NCBI GenBank assembly: GCA_025458465.1
Contig: JALOSK010000161.1
Span: 1-5,271 of the forward strand
Source of the DNA: Sandarakinorhabdus sp.
GTDB lineage: Bacteria; Pseudomonadota; Alphaproteobacteria; Sphingomonadales; Sphingomonadaceae
Direction of reading: 5' to 3'
DNA: 5,271 nt
Under the pieces are notes generated by a model. That model saw only the letters and a program-made list of their open reading frames with translations, did no database searches and was not told the DNA's origin. Numbering within the stretch: the first letter of the stretch is position 1; each line of letters begins with the position of its first letter. This document shows, piece after piece, positions 1-4,759 of this stretch. A program made the translations under genes and the position numbers.

Positions 1-184
1 GCCCTGTCAGCCGGGCCGGTTCATGTATTTCGGCTTCGAAGACCGGCCGCCCGGCCAATCCGGCCGTGCCGACAACTGGCTGTGGCCCGCCTGGACCGAC
101 AGTGACTATGACGACATCCGCATCGTGATGAAGTGCCCCAACGGCGGGCGCCTGGGCGATGCCGTGGTGCGTCTTGTGAGCTGA
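1..184 (+). CDS. C-terminal 60 residues of an uncharacterised acidic, probably exported protein (5' truncated)
   Basis: The reading frame enters from the left edge (first full codon at 2) and ends in TGA at 182-184. The tail has an aromatic and acidic segment, MYFGFEDRPPG, then WTDSDYDDIRIVMKCP, and ends VRLVS. The FEDxP...DxDYDD pattern resembles the C-terminal region of DUF4114-like surface proteins, and similar tails occur, from memory, in some TadG-type pilus assembly proteins of sphingomonads. Two cysteines (residues 2 and 45 of the fragment) could form a disulfide in an exported protein. Most of the gene is outside the window, so no domain can be named with certainty and the function is unassigned. 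The frame is open with third-position G/C bias like the other genes. A GC-rich inverted repeat begins 8 bp after the stop. Confidence 0.65.
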   Translation, partial: PCQPGRFMYFGFEDRPPGQSGRADNWLWPAWTDSDYDDIRIVMKCPNGGRLGDAVVRLVS

Positions 185-187
185 TCT

Positions 188-260
188 GCGGAGCCCACGC
201 CCACCAGTCTTTCCGGCGTGGGCGCAGCGGGCTGGGGGTCGGCGCGGAGCCCACGCCCAC
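188..260. repeat. 17-bp direct repeat flanking a complementary segment; two mutually exclusive hairpins
   Basis: The 17-mer GCGGAGCCCACGCCCAC occurs at 188-204 and again at 244-260. Between them, GGCGTGGGC at 215-223 is the exact reverse complement of the 9-bp core GCCCACGCC found in both copies (193-201 and 249-257). The middle segment can therefore pair with either flank: a 9-bp stem with a 13-nt loop on the left, or a 9-bp stem with a 25-nt loop on the right. The element sits between the stop of the forward gene and the 3' end of the reverse tRNA gene, where a bidirectional terminator would be expected. No T-run follows either stem, so intrinsic termination is not demonstrated. This 84-bp gap (185-268) holds nothing else recognisable. 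Confidence 0.6.
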
Positions 261-268
261 AAGAAACG

Positions 269-376
269 TGCACCCGGCAGGATTCGAACCTGCGACCTGC
301 GGTTTAGGAAACCGTCGCTCTATCCTGCTGAGCTAGTTTAGGAAACCGTCGCTCTATCCTGCTGAGCTACGGGTGC
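269..376 (-). tRNA. tRNA-Arg(CCT) with an internal 34-bp tandem duplication; probably non-canonical or non-functional
   Basis: Read on the reverse strand, the acceptor stem is GCACCCG (376-370) paired with CGGGTGC (276-270). The discriminator A is at 269. The D arm is GCTC/GAGC, the anticodon loop TTCCTAA carries CCT, the variable loop is AGGTC, and the T arm is GCAGG TTCGAAT CCTGC. Anticodon CCT reads the arginine codon AGG. CCA is not encoded (CGT follows), so the CCA-adding enzyme would be needed. The block from the base after the acceptor stem to the first base of the 3' anticodon strand is present twice in perfect tandem, giving 108 nt instead of 74. Removing either copy restores a normal cloverleaf. 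The transcript would contain two D arms and two CCT anticodon loops but only one complete 3' anticodon strand. RNase P, RNase Z and ArgRS may not tolerate this. The gene lies 65 bp downstream of the DUF1178 gene on the same strand and might be co-transcribed. Confidence 0.85.
302..369 (-). repeat. Perfect 2 x 34-bp tandem duplication inside the tRNA gene
   Basis: Copy one is 302-335 and copy two is 336-369. Both begin GTTTAGGAAACCG and end CTGCTGAGCTA on the forward strand and are identical at all 34 positions. The bases flanking the two units differ (301 G versus 335 A; 336 G versus 370 C), so the period is exactly 34 and the total repeat is 68 bp. On the tRNA strand each unit covers positions 8-9, the whole D arm, base 26, the 5' anticodon strand, the anticodon loop and the first base of the 3' anticodon strand. 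A slippage or unequal-exchange event, or an assembly artefact, would explain it. No integrase gene or mobile-element cargo accompanies it. Confidence 0.95.
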
Positions 377-441
377 GCGGCTTGTTCAAGGCCATGATGT
401 GCGCCGAGGTTCAAGCAAAAATTGCCAGTTCAGCGATCCGA

Positions 442-864
442 TCAGGCATCCGAACGGGCACGTGGGCGGAACGGCAGCGGCAGCAGCGGCACGCCTTCGT
501 CATGCAGTGCCTTCACCTCTTCGGCGCTGGCTTCGCCGTGCACGCTGCGGGTTTCGCCATTGCGGTGGATGGCGCGGGCCTCTTCGGCAAACCGGTCCCC
601 CACATAATCGCTGTTCGCCTCGAAGGCGCGCTGCAGCATCAGCAGGCGGGCCATCGGATCATCGTTGGCCAGGCTGGCCTTTTCAGCCTTCTGGTTTGAC
701 TTGGCCGGCACGGCGGGCGCCATCACCGCCTTGCCCACCTCGGCAGAGTTGCACACCGGGCATGCCAGCAGGCCGCGCTGCCGCTGATCCTCATAATCCG
801 CGCTGCTGCCGAACCAGGCTTCGAAACGGTGGGCGCTGCTGCACACCAGATCAAAGACGATCAT
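442..864 (-). CDS. DUF1178 family protein
   Basis: This 140-residue protein matches the DUF1178 family across its whole length. It opens MIVFDLVCSSAHRFEAWFGS, has SADYEDQRQRGLLACPVC near residues 21-38, and near the C-terminus shows YVGDRFAEEARAIH and then GVPLLPLPF, all hallmarks of the family. C8, H12, C35 and C38 (C-x3-H ... C-x2-C) look like a small zinc-ribbon site. The linker at about residues 43-65 is rich in Ala and Lys and probably flexible. The biochemical role of DUF1178 is not established. Its ATG overlaps the TGA of the C-N hydrolase gene by 4 bp (ATGA), which suggests translational coupling. It is the last protein gene of the reverse operon. No convincing intrinsic terminator follows before the tRNA gene. 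Confidence 0.93.
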   Translation of the reverse strand: MIVFDLVCSSAHRFEAWFGSSADYEDQRQRGLLACPVCNSAEVGKAVMAPAVPAKSNQKAEKASLANDDPMARLLMLQRAFEANSDYVGDRFAEEARAIHRNGETRSVHGEASAEEVKALHDEGVPLLPLPFRPRARSDA

Positions 865-1682
865 GCCTGCACCATGCGGAAGGGGCGGGCGTGCTGCAGC
901 GCCGGTATCCGCGCCCGGGCGGCGGTCACCTCGTCCGGATCAATGTTGCACAGCCCGATGCCGGGCGTCTCGCCCATGTCCAGCTTCACCTCGCCCCATG
1001 GTGAGACAACCAGGCTGTGCCCGTAGGTGGCGCGGCCGTCCTGGTGCACGCCGGTTTGCGCGGCGGCGATCACCCAGCAACCGGTTTCGATGGCACGGGC
1101 CCGCAGCAACACGTGCCAATGTGCCTCCCCGGTTGGCCGGGTGAAGGCGGCGGGCACGGCGATGAGGGCAGCGCCTGCCTCGGCCAGTGCGCGGTGCAGC
1201 GCAGGAAACCGCACATCGTAACAGATGGTCAGGCCCAGCCCGCCCCACGGGGTTTGCGCCACCACGGCTTCTTCCCCGGCATCATAGGCGGCGGATTCCC
1301 GCCAGCTCTCGCTGCCCAGTGCCACATCGAAGAGGTGGATTTTCGCATAACGGGCGGCAATGCCGCCATCGGGGCGGATCAGGAAGCCGCGGTTGACGAA
1401 CTTGTCGCCAGCGCCCTTGAGCGCGAGGCTGCCCAGTTGCACCCATACGCCATGATCGGCCGCCGCCTGCCGCACCGCGGCCAGCACCGGATCATCCGTC
1501 TCGCTGGCAATCTGCGTCTGCGCGCGCGAACGGTCGCGATCGAGCAGGCCGCTCATTTCGGGGGTAAAGACGATCTGCGCACCCTGCGCCGCCGCCTTGG
1601 CGATCTGCGTTGGCAGGTGCACGGCTTCCAGCCGGGGATCGATGCCCGTGTTGGTTTGCAGCAGGGCGATGCGCAGGGTCAT
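861..1682 (-). CDS. Carbon-nitrogen hydrolase (nitrilase superfamily, Nit1/Nit2-like amidase)
   Basis: The protein has 273 residues, a usual length for single-domain Nit-type amidases. The full catalytic triad is visible: Glu42 in FTPEMSG, Lys114 in YAKIHLFDV and Cys154 in TICYDVRFP. Enzymes with this CYDxRFP signature act on small-molecule amides. The best-known members of this branch are omega-amidase and deaminated-glutathione amidase, which remove by-products of transaminase side reactions. The substrate here is not proven, but the adjacent glutaredoxin gene fits a glutathione-linked role (inference). The protein is predicted cytoplasmic, with no signal peptide. The start ATG at 1682 begins MTLRIALLQT, the standard beta-strand opening of the family. 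It overlaps the grxC stop by 4 bp, and its own stop overlaps the DUF1178 start by 4 bp. Confidence 0.93.
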   Translation of the reverse strand: MTLRIALLQTNTGIDPRLEAVHLPTQIAKAAAQGAQIVFTPEMSGLLDRDRSRAQTQIASETDDPVLAAVRQAAADHGVWVQLGSLALKGAGDKFVNRGFLIRPDGGIAARYAKIHLFDVALGSESWRESAAYDAGEEAVVAQTPWGGLGLTICYDVRFPALHRALAEAGAALIAVPAAFTRPTGEAHWHVLLRARAIETGCWVIAAAQTGVHQDGRATYGHSLVVSPWGEVKLDMGETPGIGLCNIDPDEVTAARARIPALQHARPFRMVQA

Positions 1683-1936
1683 GCCACCAGCAGCGGATCC
1701 AGTCCGCCGGCGCGATCCAGGGCGTGCAGATCATCGCTGCCGCCAATGTGGCGACCATCGATGAAGATCTGTGGCACGGTCTGCCGGCCGCCGCTGCGTT
1801 CAATCATCTCGGTGCGGCGCGGGCCGCCGGTGGAGATGTCGATTTCCTCGAAGCTGGCGCCCTTCTTGGTGAGCAGCGCCTTGGCGCGCGTGCAATAGGG
1901 GCACAAGAACTTGGTGTAGATTTCAATCCTGGCCAT
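1679..1936 (-). CDS. grxC: Glutaredoxin 3 (dithiol glutaredoxin)
   Basis: This 85-residue protein is a single thioredoxin-fold glutaredoxin. The dithiol active site CPYC is at residues 12-15, after the strand ARIEIYTK. The cis-proline TVP is at 53-55, followed by QIFIDG and the glutathione-binding GGSDDL at 65-70. It reduces protein and low-molecular-weight disulfides and glutathione mixed disulfides in the cytoplasm, using glutathione as donor. The CPYC site separates it from monothiol CGFS glutaredoxins of Fe-S trafficking. Its ATG (1934-1936) lies inside the end of comF, a 14-bp overlap, and its TGA overlaps the next ATG, so translation is probably coupled both ways. Codon 3 is AGG (1928-1930 on the forward strand), a rare arginine codon in this window and the codon the tRNA-Arg(CCT) gene would decode. 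Confidence 0.96.
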   Translation of the reverse strand: MARIEIYTKFLCPYCTRAKALLTKKGASFEEIDISTGGPRRTEMIERSGGRQTVPQIFIDGRHIGGSDDLHALDRAGGLDPLLVA

Positions 1937-2699
1937 GACCCGTCATTCCTTCTGCGTGCTGCCAGTCGCGCAAGGTTCTGGCAAAGGTCAAGACCTCCAC
2001 GTGTCGCGCCCCGGCCCGCTTCAGCTTCACGGCACAGGCGGAAACCGTGGCGCCCGTGGTCATCACATCATCCACCAGCACGACATGGCGGCCGTGAACG
2101 GCGTCAGGCCGGGCGACCCGGAAGGCGCCAGCAACGTTCTTCTGCCGTTGCCGCCGGCTCAGCCCCTTGGTCATCGGTGTTGGCTTGATGCGCTCGAGTG
2201 CATCGACGGCAAGATCATGGCGCCCTTGCAACGCCAGTTGGCGCGCCAGCAGCGCGGCCTGGTTGAAGCCCCGCCGCCACAAGCGCCAGCGATGGGCGGG
2301 CACCGGCACGATCACCGCATCGTCCGGAATTGCGCCGCCCGCCCGCCGCATGGCCTGCGCCATCAACCTGGCCAGATGCAGGCGGCGGCCATGTTTCAAC
2401 GCCAGCACCACCTGCCGCGTCGGCCCACCATAGGCCAGTGCCGCGCGGGCCCTGTCAAAGGCGGGTGGATCGGCCAGACAGGCGCCGCATTCGGCTGCGG
2501 CATCGATGTCGTGCGGCAGGGGATCGCCGCAGCGTGCGCACTGGGGCGAGCCCAGGAAATGGAGTTGCGCAAAGCAGCCGGCGCAAAAGCGATCATCGCC
2601 GTCGACAATCTCGCCGCATCCGGGGCAGCGCGGCGGCAGCACCAGATCGAACGCGGCCTTCAGCGGCGCAACAAGAACAGGCAGAATTGCCGTGGCCAT
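1923..2699 (-). CDS. comF: ComF family protein (zinc-binding, phosphoribosyltransferase fold)
   Basis: The protein has 258 residues when started at ATG 2699. Four CxxC pairs occupy residues 25-28, 39-42, 54-57 and 71-74 and form the N-terminal zinc-binding region. The C-terminal part is a type I phosphoribosyltransferase domain with the PRPP-binding motif VVLVDDVMTTGAT at 206-218. VIVPVPAHRWRLWRRGFNQA in mid-protein is also typical of ComF/GntX. ComF relatives support DNA uptake during natural transformation in several bacteria, but here the role is inferred by family only. The frame stays open upstream to 2819, but that extension overlaps the divergent methyltransferase gene and does not resemble ComF. 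The 2699 start (MATAILPVLV, then LVLPPRCPGCG) matches family architecture. Two AGG codons are used (2367-2369 and 2451-2453 on the forward strand). It is the first gene of the reverse operon. Confidence 0.92.
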   Translation of the reverse strand: MATAILPVLVAPLKAAFDLVLPPRCPGCGEIVDGDDRFCAGCFAQLHFLGSPQCARCGDPLPHDIDAAAECGACLADPPAFDRARAALAYGGPTRQVVLALKHGRRLHLARLMAQAMRRAGGAIPDDAVIVPVPAHRWRLWRRGFNQAALLARQLALQGRHDLAVDALERIKPTPMTKGLSRRQRQKNVAGAFRVARPDAVHGRHVVLVDDVMTTGATVSACAVKLKRAGARHVEVLTFARTLRDWQHAEGMTGHGQD

Positions 2700-2705
2700 G
2701 AACCA

Positions 2706-2734
2706 AGTCTGGGCCTCGCGGTGGCTTTGCGCAA
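2706..2734 (-). promoter_or_regulatory. Candidate promoter of the comF operon, spaced for a leaderless mRNA
   Basis: On the reverse strand, TTGCGC (2734-2729) is followed by a 17-bp spacer, then CAGACT (2711-2706), then 6 nt (TGGTTC) and the comF ATG. The -10 matches TATAAT at only 3 of 6 positions, but the 17-bp spacing is ideal. Transcription would begin at or next to the A of the ATG. No well-placed Shine-Dalgarno sequence precedes the start: the nearest GAGG is about 14 nt away. The -35 half shares the palindrome TTGCGCAA (2727-2734) with the divergent promoter. Confidence 0.4.
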
Positions 2735-2754
2735 CCCGCGCGCTTGCGTATGGG
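2727..2754 (+). promoter_or_regulatory. Candidate divergent promoter of the methyltransferase gene
   Basis: TTGCGC (2727-2732), a 16-bp spacer and TATGGG (2749-2754) resemble -35 and -10 boxes, followed by 7 nt and the GTG codon at 2762. This again gives leaderless geometry. The -35 shares the perfect 8-bp palindrome TTGCGCAA with the comF promoter on the other strand, so the two could compete for RNA polymerase or share a regulator. The weak -10 (3 of 6) limits confidence. Confidence 0.35.
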
Positions 2755-2761
2755 AAATGGG

Positions 2762-3595
2762 GTGAGCCCAGGGCTGCCCTTCGATCCCGCGCTGCGCCGT
2801 CGCCGCCACCTGCAGGCAATGGCGCGCTTTGGTGCTGCCGCCTTCCTGCATGATCGCATGGCAGAGGATATTCGTGAGCGCGTGGCGCTGGTGGCGCGGG
2901 ACTTTGTCGATGTGCTCGATCTGGGCGGCCCGCGCCCGCTGTGGCCGGGGGCGGTGCGCGCCGTGCTGGCCGCCAGCGCGGCCGAGCCGCCGGGGAAGAC
3001 CGTCATTGCCGATGAGGATCGTTTGCCCTTTGCCGATGCCAGTTTTGATCTCGTGGTGTCGGCCGGCGCGCTGACCACGGTGAACGATCTGCCCGGCGCG
3101 TTGGCGGGCATCCGGCGCGTGCTGCGGCCGGACGGTCTGTTCGTGGGCGCGTTCATTGGGGGCTTGAGCCTGGTGGAATTGCGGGCCTGCCTGCTGGAGG
3201 CGGAGGCCGCCATCACCGGCGGCGCTGGCAGCCACACGGCGCCCATGGTGGAAGCGCAGGCCGCTGCCGGGCTGCTGGCGCGGGCTGGCCTTGTCATGCC
3301 GGTGGCCGATGTGGATCGCATCACGCTGCGTTACGGCAGCCTGTTCGGCCTGCTGGATGATCTGCGCGCGATGGGCGCCCGATCCGTGCTGGCGCAGCGC
3401 CGGCCGCTGCGCCGAGATGTGCTGATGGCGGCGGCGCAACGCTTTGCCGCGATGGCCGATGCCGATGGCAAGACGGGCGTCACGGTGGAGATACTGCACG
3501 TGGCGGGTTGGGCCCCGGGGCCGGGCCAGCCGCTGCCCAAGGCACGCGGCAGCGCCACCACCAGCCTGGCCGACGCACTCAAAAGCCGGGTCTGA
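2762..3595 (+). CDS. Class I SAM-methyltransferase-fold protein, NDUFAF5/BioC-like
   Basis: The protein has 277 residues if GTG 2762 is the start (MSPGLPFDPALRRRRHLQ). The FD...LRRRR opening followed by FLHDRMAEDIRERVALV resembles alphaproteobacterial homologues of NDUFAF5. Motif I is VLDLGG at about 51-56, where the usual second glycine of DxGxG is replaced (GGPRPLW). The central DRLPFADASFDLVVSAGAL at 86-104 and RRVLRPDGLFVGAF at 119-132 are characteristic of the methyltransferase-11 fold. Mitochondrial NDUFAF5 supports complex I assembly and hydroxylates an arginine of NDUFS7, so this protein may act on the NADH dehydrogenase rather than methylate a small molecule (inference). In-frame ATG 2750 and TTG 2744 are alternative starts. 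GTG 2762 is preferred because homologues begin close to the FD motif and because ATG 2750 lies within the putative -10 box. It is divergent from comF. Confidence 0.85.
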   Translation: MSPGLPFDPALRRRRHLQAMARFGAAAFLHDRMAEDIRERVALVARDFVDVLDLGGPRPLWPGAVRAVLAASAAEPPGKTVIADEDRLPFADASFDLVVSAGALTTVNDLPGALAGIRRVLRPDGLFVGAFIGGLSLVELRACLLEAEAAITGGAGSHTAPMVEAQAAAGLLARAGLVMPVADVDRITLRYGSLFGLLDDLRAMGARSVLAQRRPLRRDVLMAAAQRFAAMADADGKTGVTVEILHVAGWAPGPGQPLPKARGSATTSLADALKSRV

Positions 3596-3596
3596 C

Positions 3597-3626
3597 TTGC
3601 GGGAGAACCGGGAGTCGCCCTAGGCT
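3597..3626 (+). promoter_or_regulatory. Candidate promoter of the universal stress protein gene, leaderless geometry
   Basis: TTGCGG (3597-3602), an 18-bp spacer and TAGGCT (3621-3626) lie between the methyltransferase stop and the Usp start. The -10 ends 6 nt before the ATG at 3633, so transcription would begin at about the start codon. The only purine-rich stretch, GGGAG near 3610-3614, is 18 nt from the ATG, too far for a normal Shine-Dalgarno sequence. The -10 matches the consensus at 3 of 6 positions. Read-through from the methyltransferase gene is also possible. Confidence 0.4.
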
Positions 3627-3632
3627 ATTGGC

Positions 3633-4097
3633 ATGGATGCTGCTGCAACCTATCTCGTTGTCGTCGATGACAGCCCGGAAAGCCGCGTGGCGCTGCGCTT
3701 TGCGGTGCTGCGCGCGGCCCATGTCGATGCCGATGTGACGCTGGCTGCCGTGGTGGCGGTGGGGGAATTCCTGCAGTTCGGCGCCGTCCAATCCGCCATG
3801 CTGGCGCAGGCGCGGGCAGAAGCCGCAGCGCTGCTGGCGGAGGTGGCGTCGGAGGCCGAGGCGCTGTCTGGCCGGCGGCCCGGCACCATCGTGCTGGATG
3901 GGGAGCCGGCGGCGGCCGTTCTCTCGCACCTGCGTGCCAACCCCGGTATCCGGGCGCTGGTGCTGGGCACGCCGGCGCGCGGCGGGCCGGGACCGTTGGT
4001 GGGCTATTTCACCGGCGAACGGGCCGGCACGCTGCCCTGCATCCTGATGCTGGTGCCCGGTGGGATGGACCCGGATCGGCTGGCCCGGCTGGCCTGA
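3633..4097 (+). CDS. Universal stress protein (UspA family), alphaproteobacterial GPGPLV subtype
   Basis: This 154-residue single UspA domain opens with the nucleotide-fold strand YLVVVDDSPESRVALRFAV (residues 7-25) and ends with VLGTPARGGPGPLVGYFTG and PCILMLVPG. The acidic VDD and the following SxxSRxAL helix are typical of UspA. The ATP-binding pattern G-x2-G-x9-G(S/T) is degenerate: the second glycine is Ala (GTPA) and the last Gly is followed by Tyr (GYFTG), so ATP binding is uncertain. The GPGPLV segment is, from memory, common in Usp proteins encoded beside NifU-type genes in alphaproteobacteria. A middle helix (about 55-80) is Ala-rich and amphipathic. Usp proteins are cytoplasmic dimers linked to stress survival; the specific role here is unknown. 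The Nfu gene follows after 105 bp. Confidence 0.9.
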   Translation: MDAAATYLVVVDDSPESRVALRFAVLRAAHVDADVTLAAVVAVGEFLQFGAVQSAMLAQARAEAAALLAEVASEAEALSGRRPGTIVLDGEPAAAVLSHLRANPGIRALVLGTPARGGPGPLVGYFTGERAGTLPCILMLVPGGMDPDRLARLA

Positions 4098-4132
4098 AGC
4101 GCGCCGGCGAAACACGACAAATGAAGTCTGAT

Positions 4133-4166
4133 TTGACTTGAAGCGGGCGACCGGCTGCGCCATATC
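4133..4166 (+). promoter_or_regulatory. Candidate promoter upstream of the NifU-family gene, with a small inverted repeat
   Basis: In the 105-bp gap between the Usp stop and the Nfu start there are two overlapping -35-like hexamers, TTGACT (4133-4138) and TTGAAG (4138-4143). The second stands 17 bp before CATATC (4161-4166). The predicted mRNA start near 4173 leaves a leader of about 30 nt that contains a Shine-Dalgarno-like GAGG at 4194-4197, 5 nt before the ATG. An inverted repeat AAGTC (4124-4128) / GACTT (4135-4139), spaced by 6 bp, overlaps the -35 and could be an operator. Only 3 of 6 bases of the -10 match. Confidence 0.35.
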
Positions 4167-4202
4167 AGCGGCGCGATCTCCCCTGTTGCCTGCGAGGCTG
4201 CC

Positions 4203-4757
4203 ATGTTCATCGAAACCGAACAGACCCCGAACCCTATGACGCTGATGTTCCGCCCCGGCCAGAAGGTCACGGGTTCCGATGGCGTCGACGTTCCCGATGT
4301 CGATACCGCCCAGGCCTCGCCGCTGGCGCAGGCGCTGTTCGGGCTGGGCGATGTGGATCGCGTCTATTTTGGCTATGACTTCGTGTCTGTCACCCGCAAC
4401 CCGGCCGGCGCCGACTGGCCCGAGCTGAAACCCCTGATTCTGGGCGTGCTCGTCGATCATTTCACCAGCGGCGCGCCGCTGTTCACCGCCGAGGTGAAGC
4501 AGGCCGGCCATGATGATGATCCCGCCGATGCGGAAATCGTGATGCAGATCCGCGAGCTGATCGAAACGCGCGTGCGCCCGCAGGTGGCCGAAGACGGCGG
4601 GGACATCGTGTATCGCGGCTTCCGGCAGGGCACCGTGTTCCTGGAAATGCAGGGCGCCTGTTCCGGTTGCCCGTCCAGCACGATGACCCTGAAGATGGGC
4701 ATTGAATCGCTGCTGAAATATTATGTGCCCGAAGTCACCGAAGTGCGGGCGATCTGA
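4203..4757 (+). CDS. NifU family Fe-S scaffold/carrier protein (Nfu type)
   Basis: The protein has 184 residues and the two-domain layout of NFU1-like proteins. The N-terminal Nfu domain (about 1-90) begins [19 protein letters not shown], the family signature. The C-terminal NifU domain (about 110-184) carries [16 protein letters not shown] and the cluster-ligating C153-S-G-C156, followed by [15 protein letters not shown]. Two subunits together hold a [4Fe-4S] cluster through these CxxC motifs and pass it to apo-proteins such as aconitase, respiratory complexes and lipoyl synthase. The acidic linker [10 protein letters not shown] joins the domains. A Shine-Dalgarno-like GAGG is 5 nt upstream of the ATG. 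The stop is 2 bp before the GTG of the next gene, which suggests an operon. The protein lacks the IscU-type N-terminal and central ferredoxin domains of nitrogen-fixation NifU, so nothing implies diazotrophy. Confidence 0.95.
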   Translation: MFIETEQTPNPMTLMFRPGQKVTGSDGVDVPDVDTAQASPLAQALFGLGDVDRVYFGYDFVSVTRNPAGADWPELKPLILGVLVDHFTSGAPLFTAEVKQAGHDDDPADAEIVMQIRELIETRVRPQVAEDGGDIVYRGFRQGTVFLEMQGACSGCPSSTMTLKMGIESLLKYYVPEVTEVRAI

Positions 4758-4759
4758 TC

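Noticed and set aside
133..336. Forward 67-residue open frame containing PAGFEPATCGLGNRRS
   Set aside because: This is the antisense translation of a tRNA gene, a known source of false protein annotations. It covers the tRNA T arm and anticodon region.
302..369. Group I intron or integrative-element attachment duplication in the tRNA gene
   Set aside because: The extra 34 bp is an exact copy of the adjacent tRNA segment. It is far too short for a group I intron, and no integrase or cargo separates the two copies.
302..369. CRISPR array
   Set aside because: There are only two units and no spacer between them, and the unit is a tRNA segment.
415..441. Intrinsic terminator after the DUF1178 gene, where the reverse strand has a TTTTT run
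   Set aside because: No stable GC-rich stem immediately precedes the T-run. Only short weak pairings are visible.
1017..1898. Forward open frame of 293 codons opposite the hydrolase and grxC genes
   Set aside because: It is low in recognisable motifs and spans the boundary of two well-supported reverse genes. Shadow frame.
2700..2819. N-terminal extension of ComF to an upstream start at 2819
   Set aside because: The extra 40 residues do not resemble ComF and would overlap the divergent methyltransferase coding region. The ATG at 2699 fits the family.
2593..3499. Reverse open frames of 243 and 279 codons opposite the methyltransferase gene
   Set aside because: Compositionally biased (Ser/Arg/Ala or Gln/His/Arg). 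The methyltransferase motifs on the forward strand explain the region.
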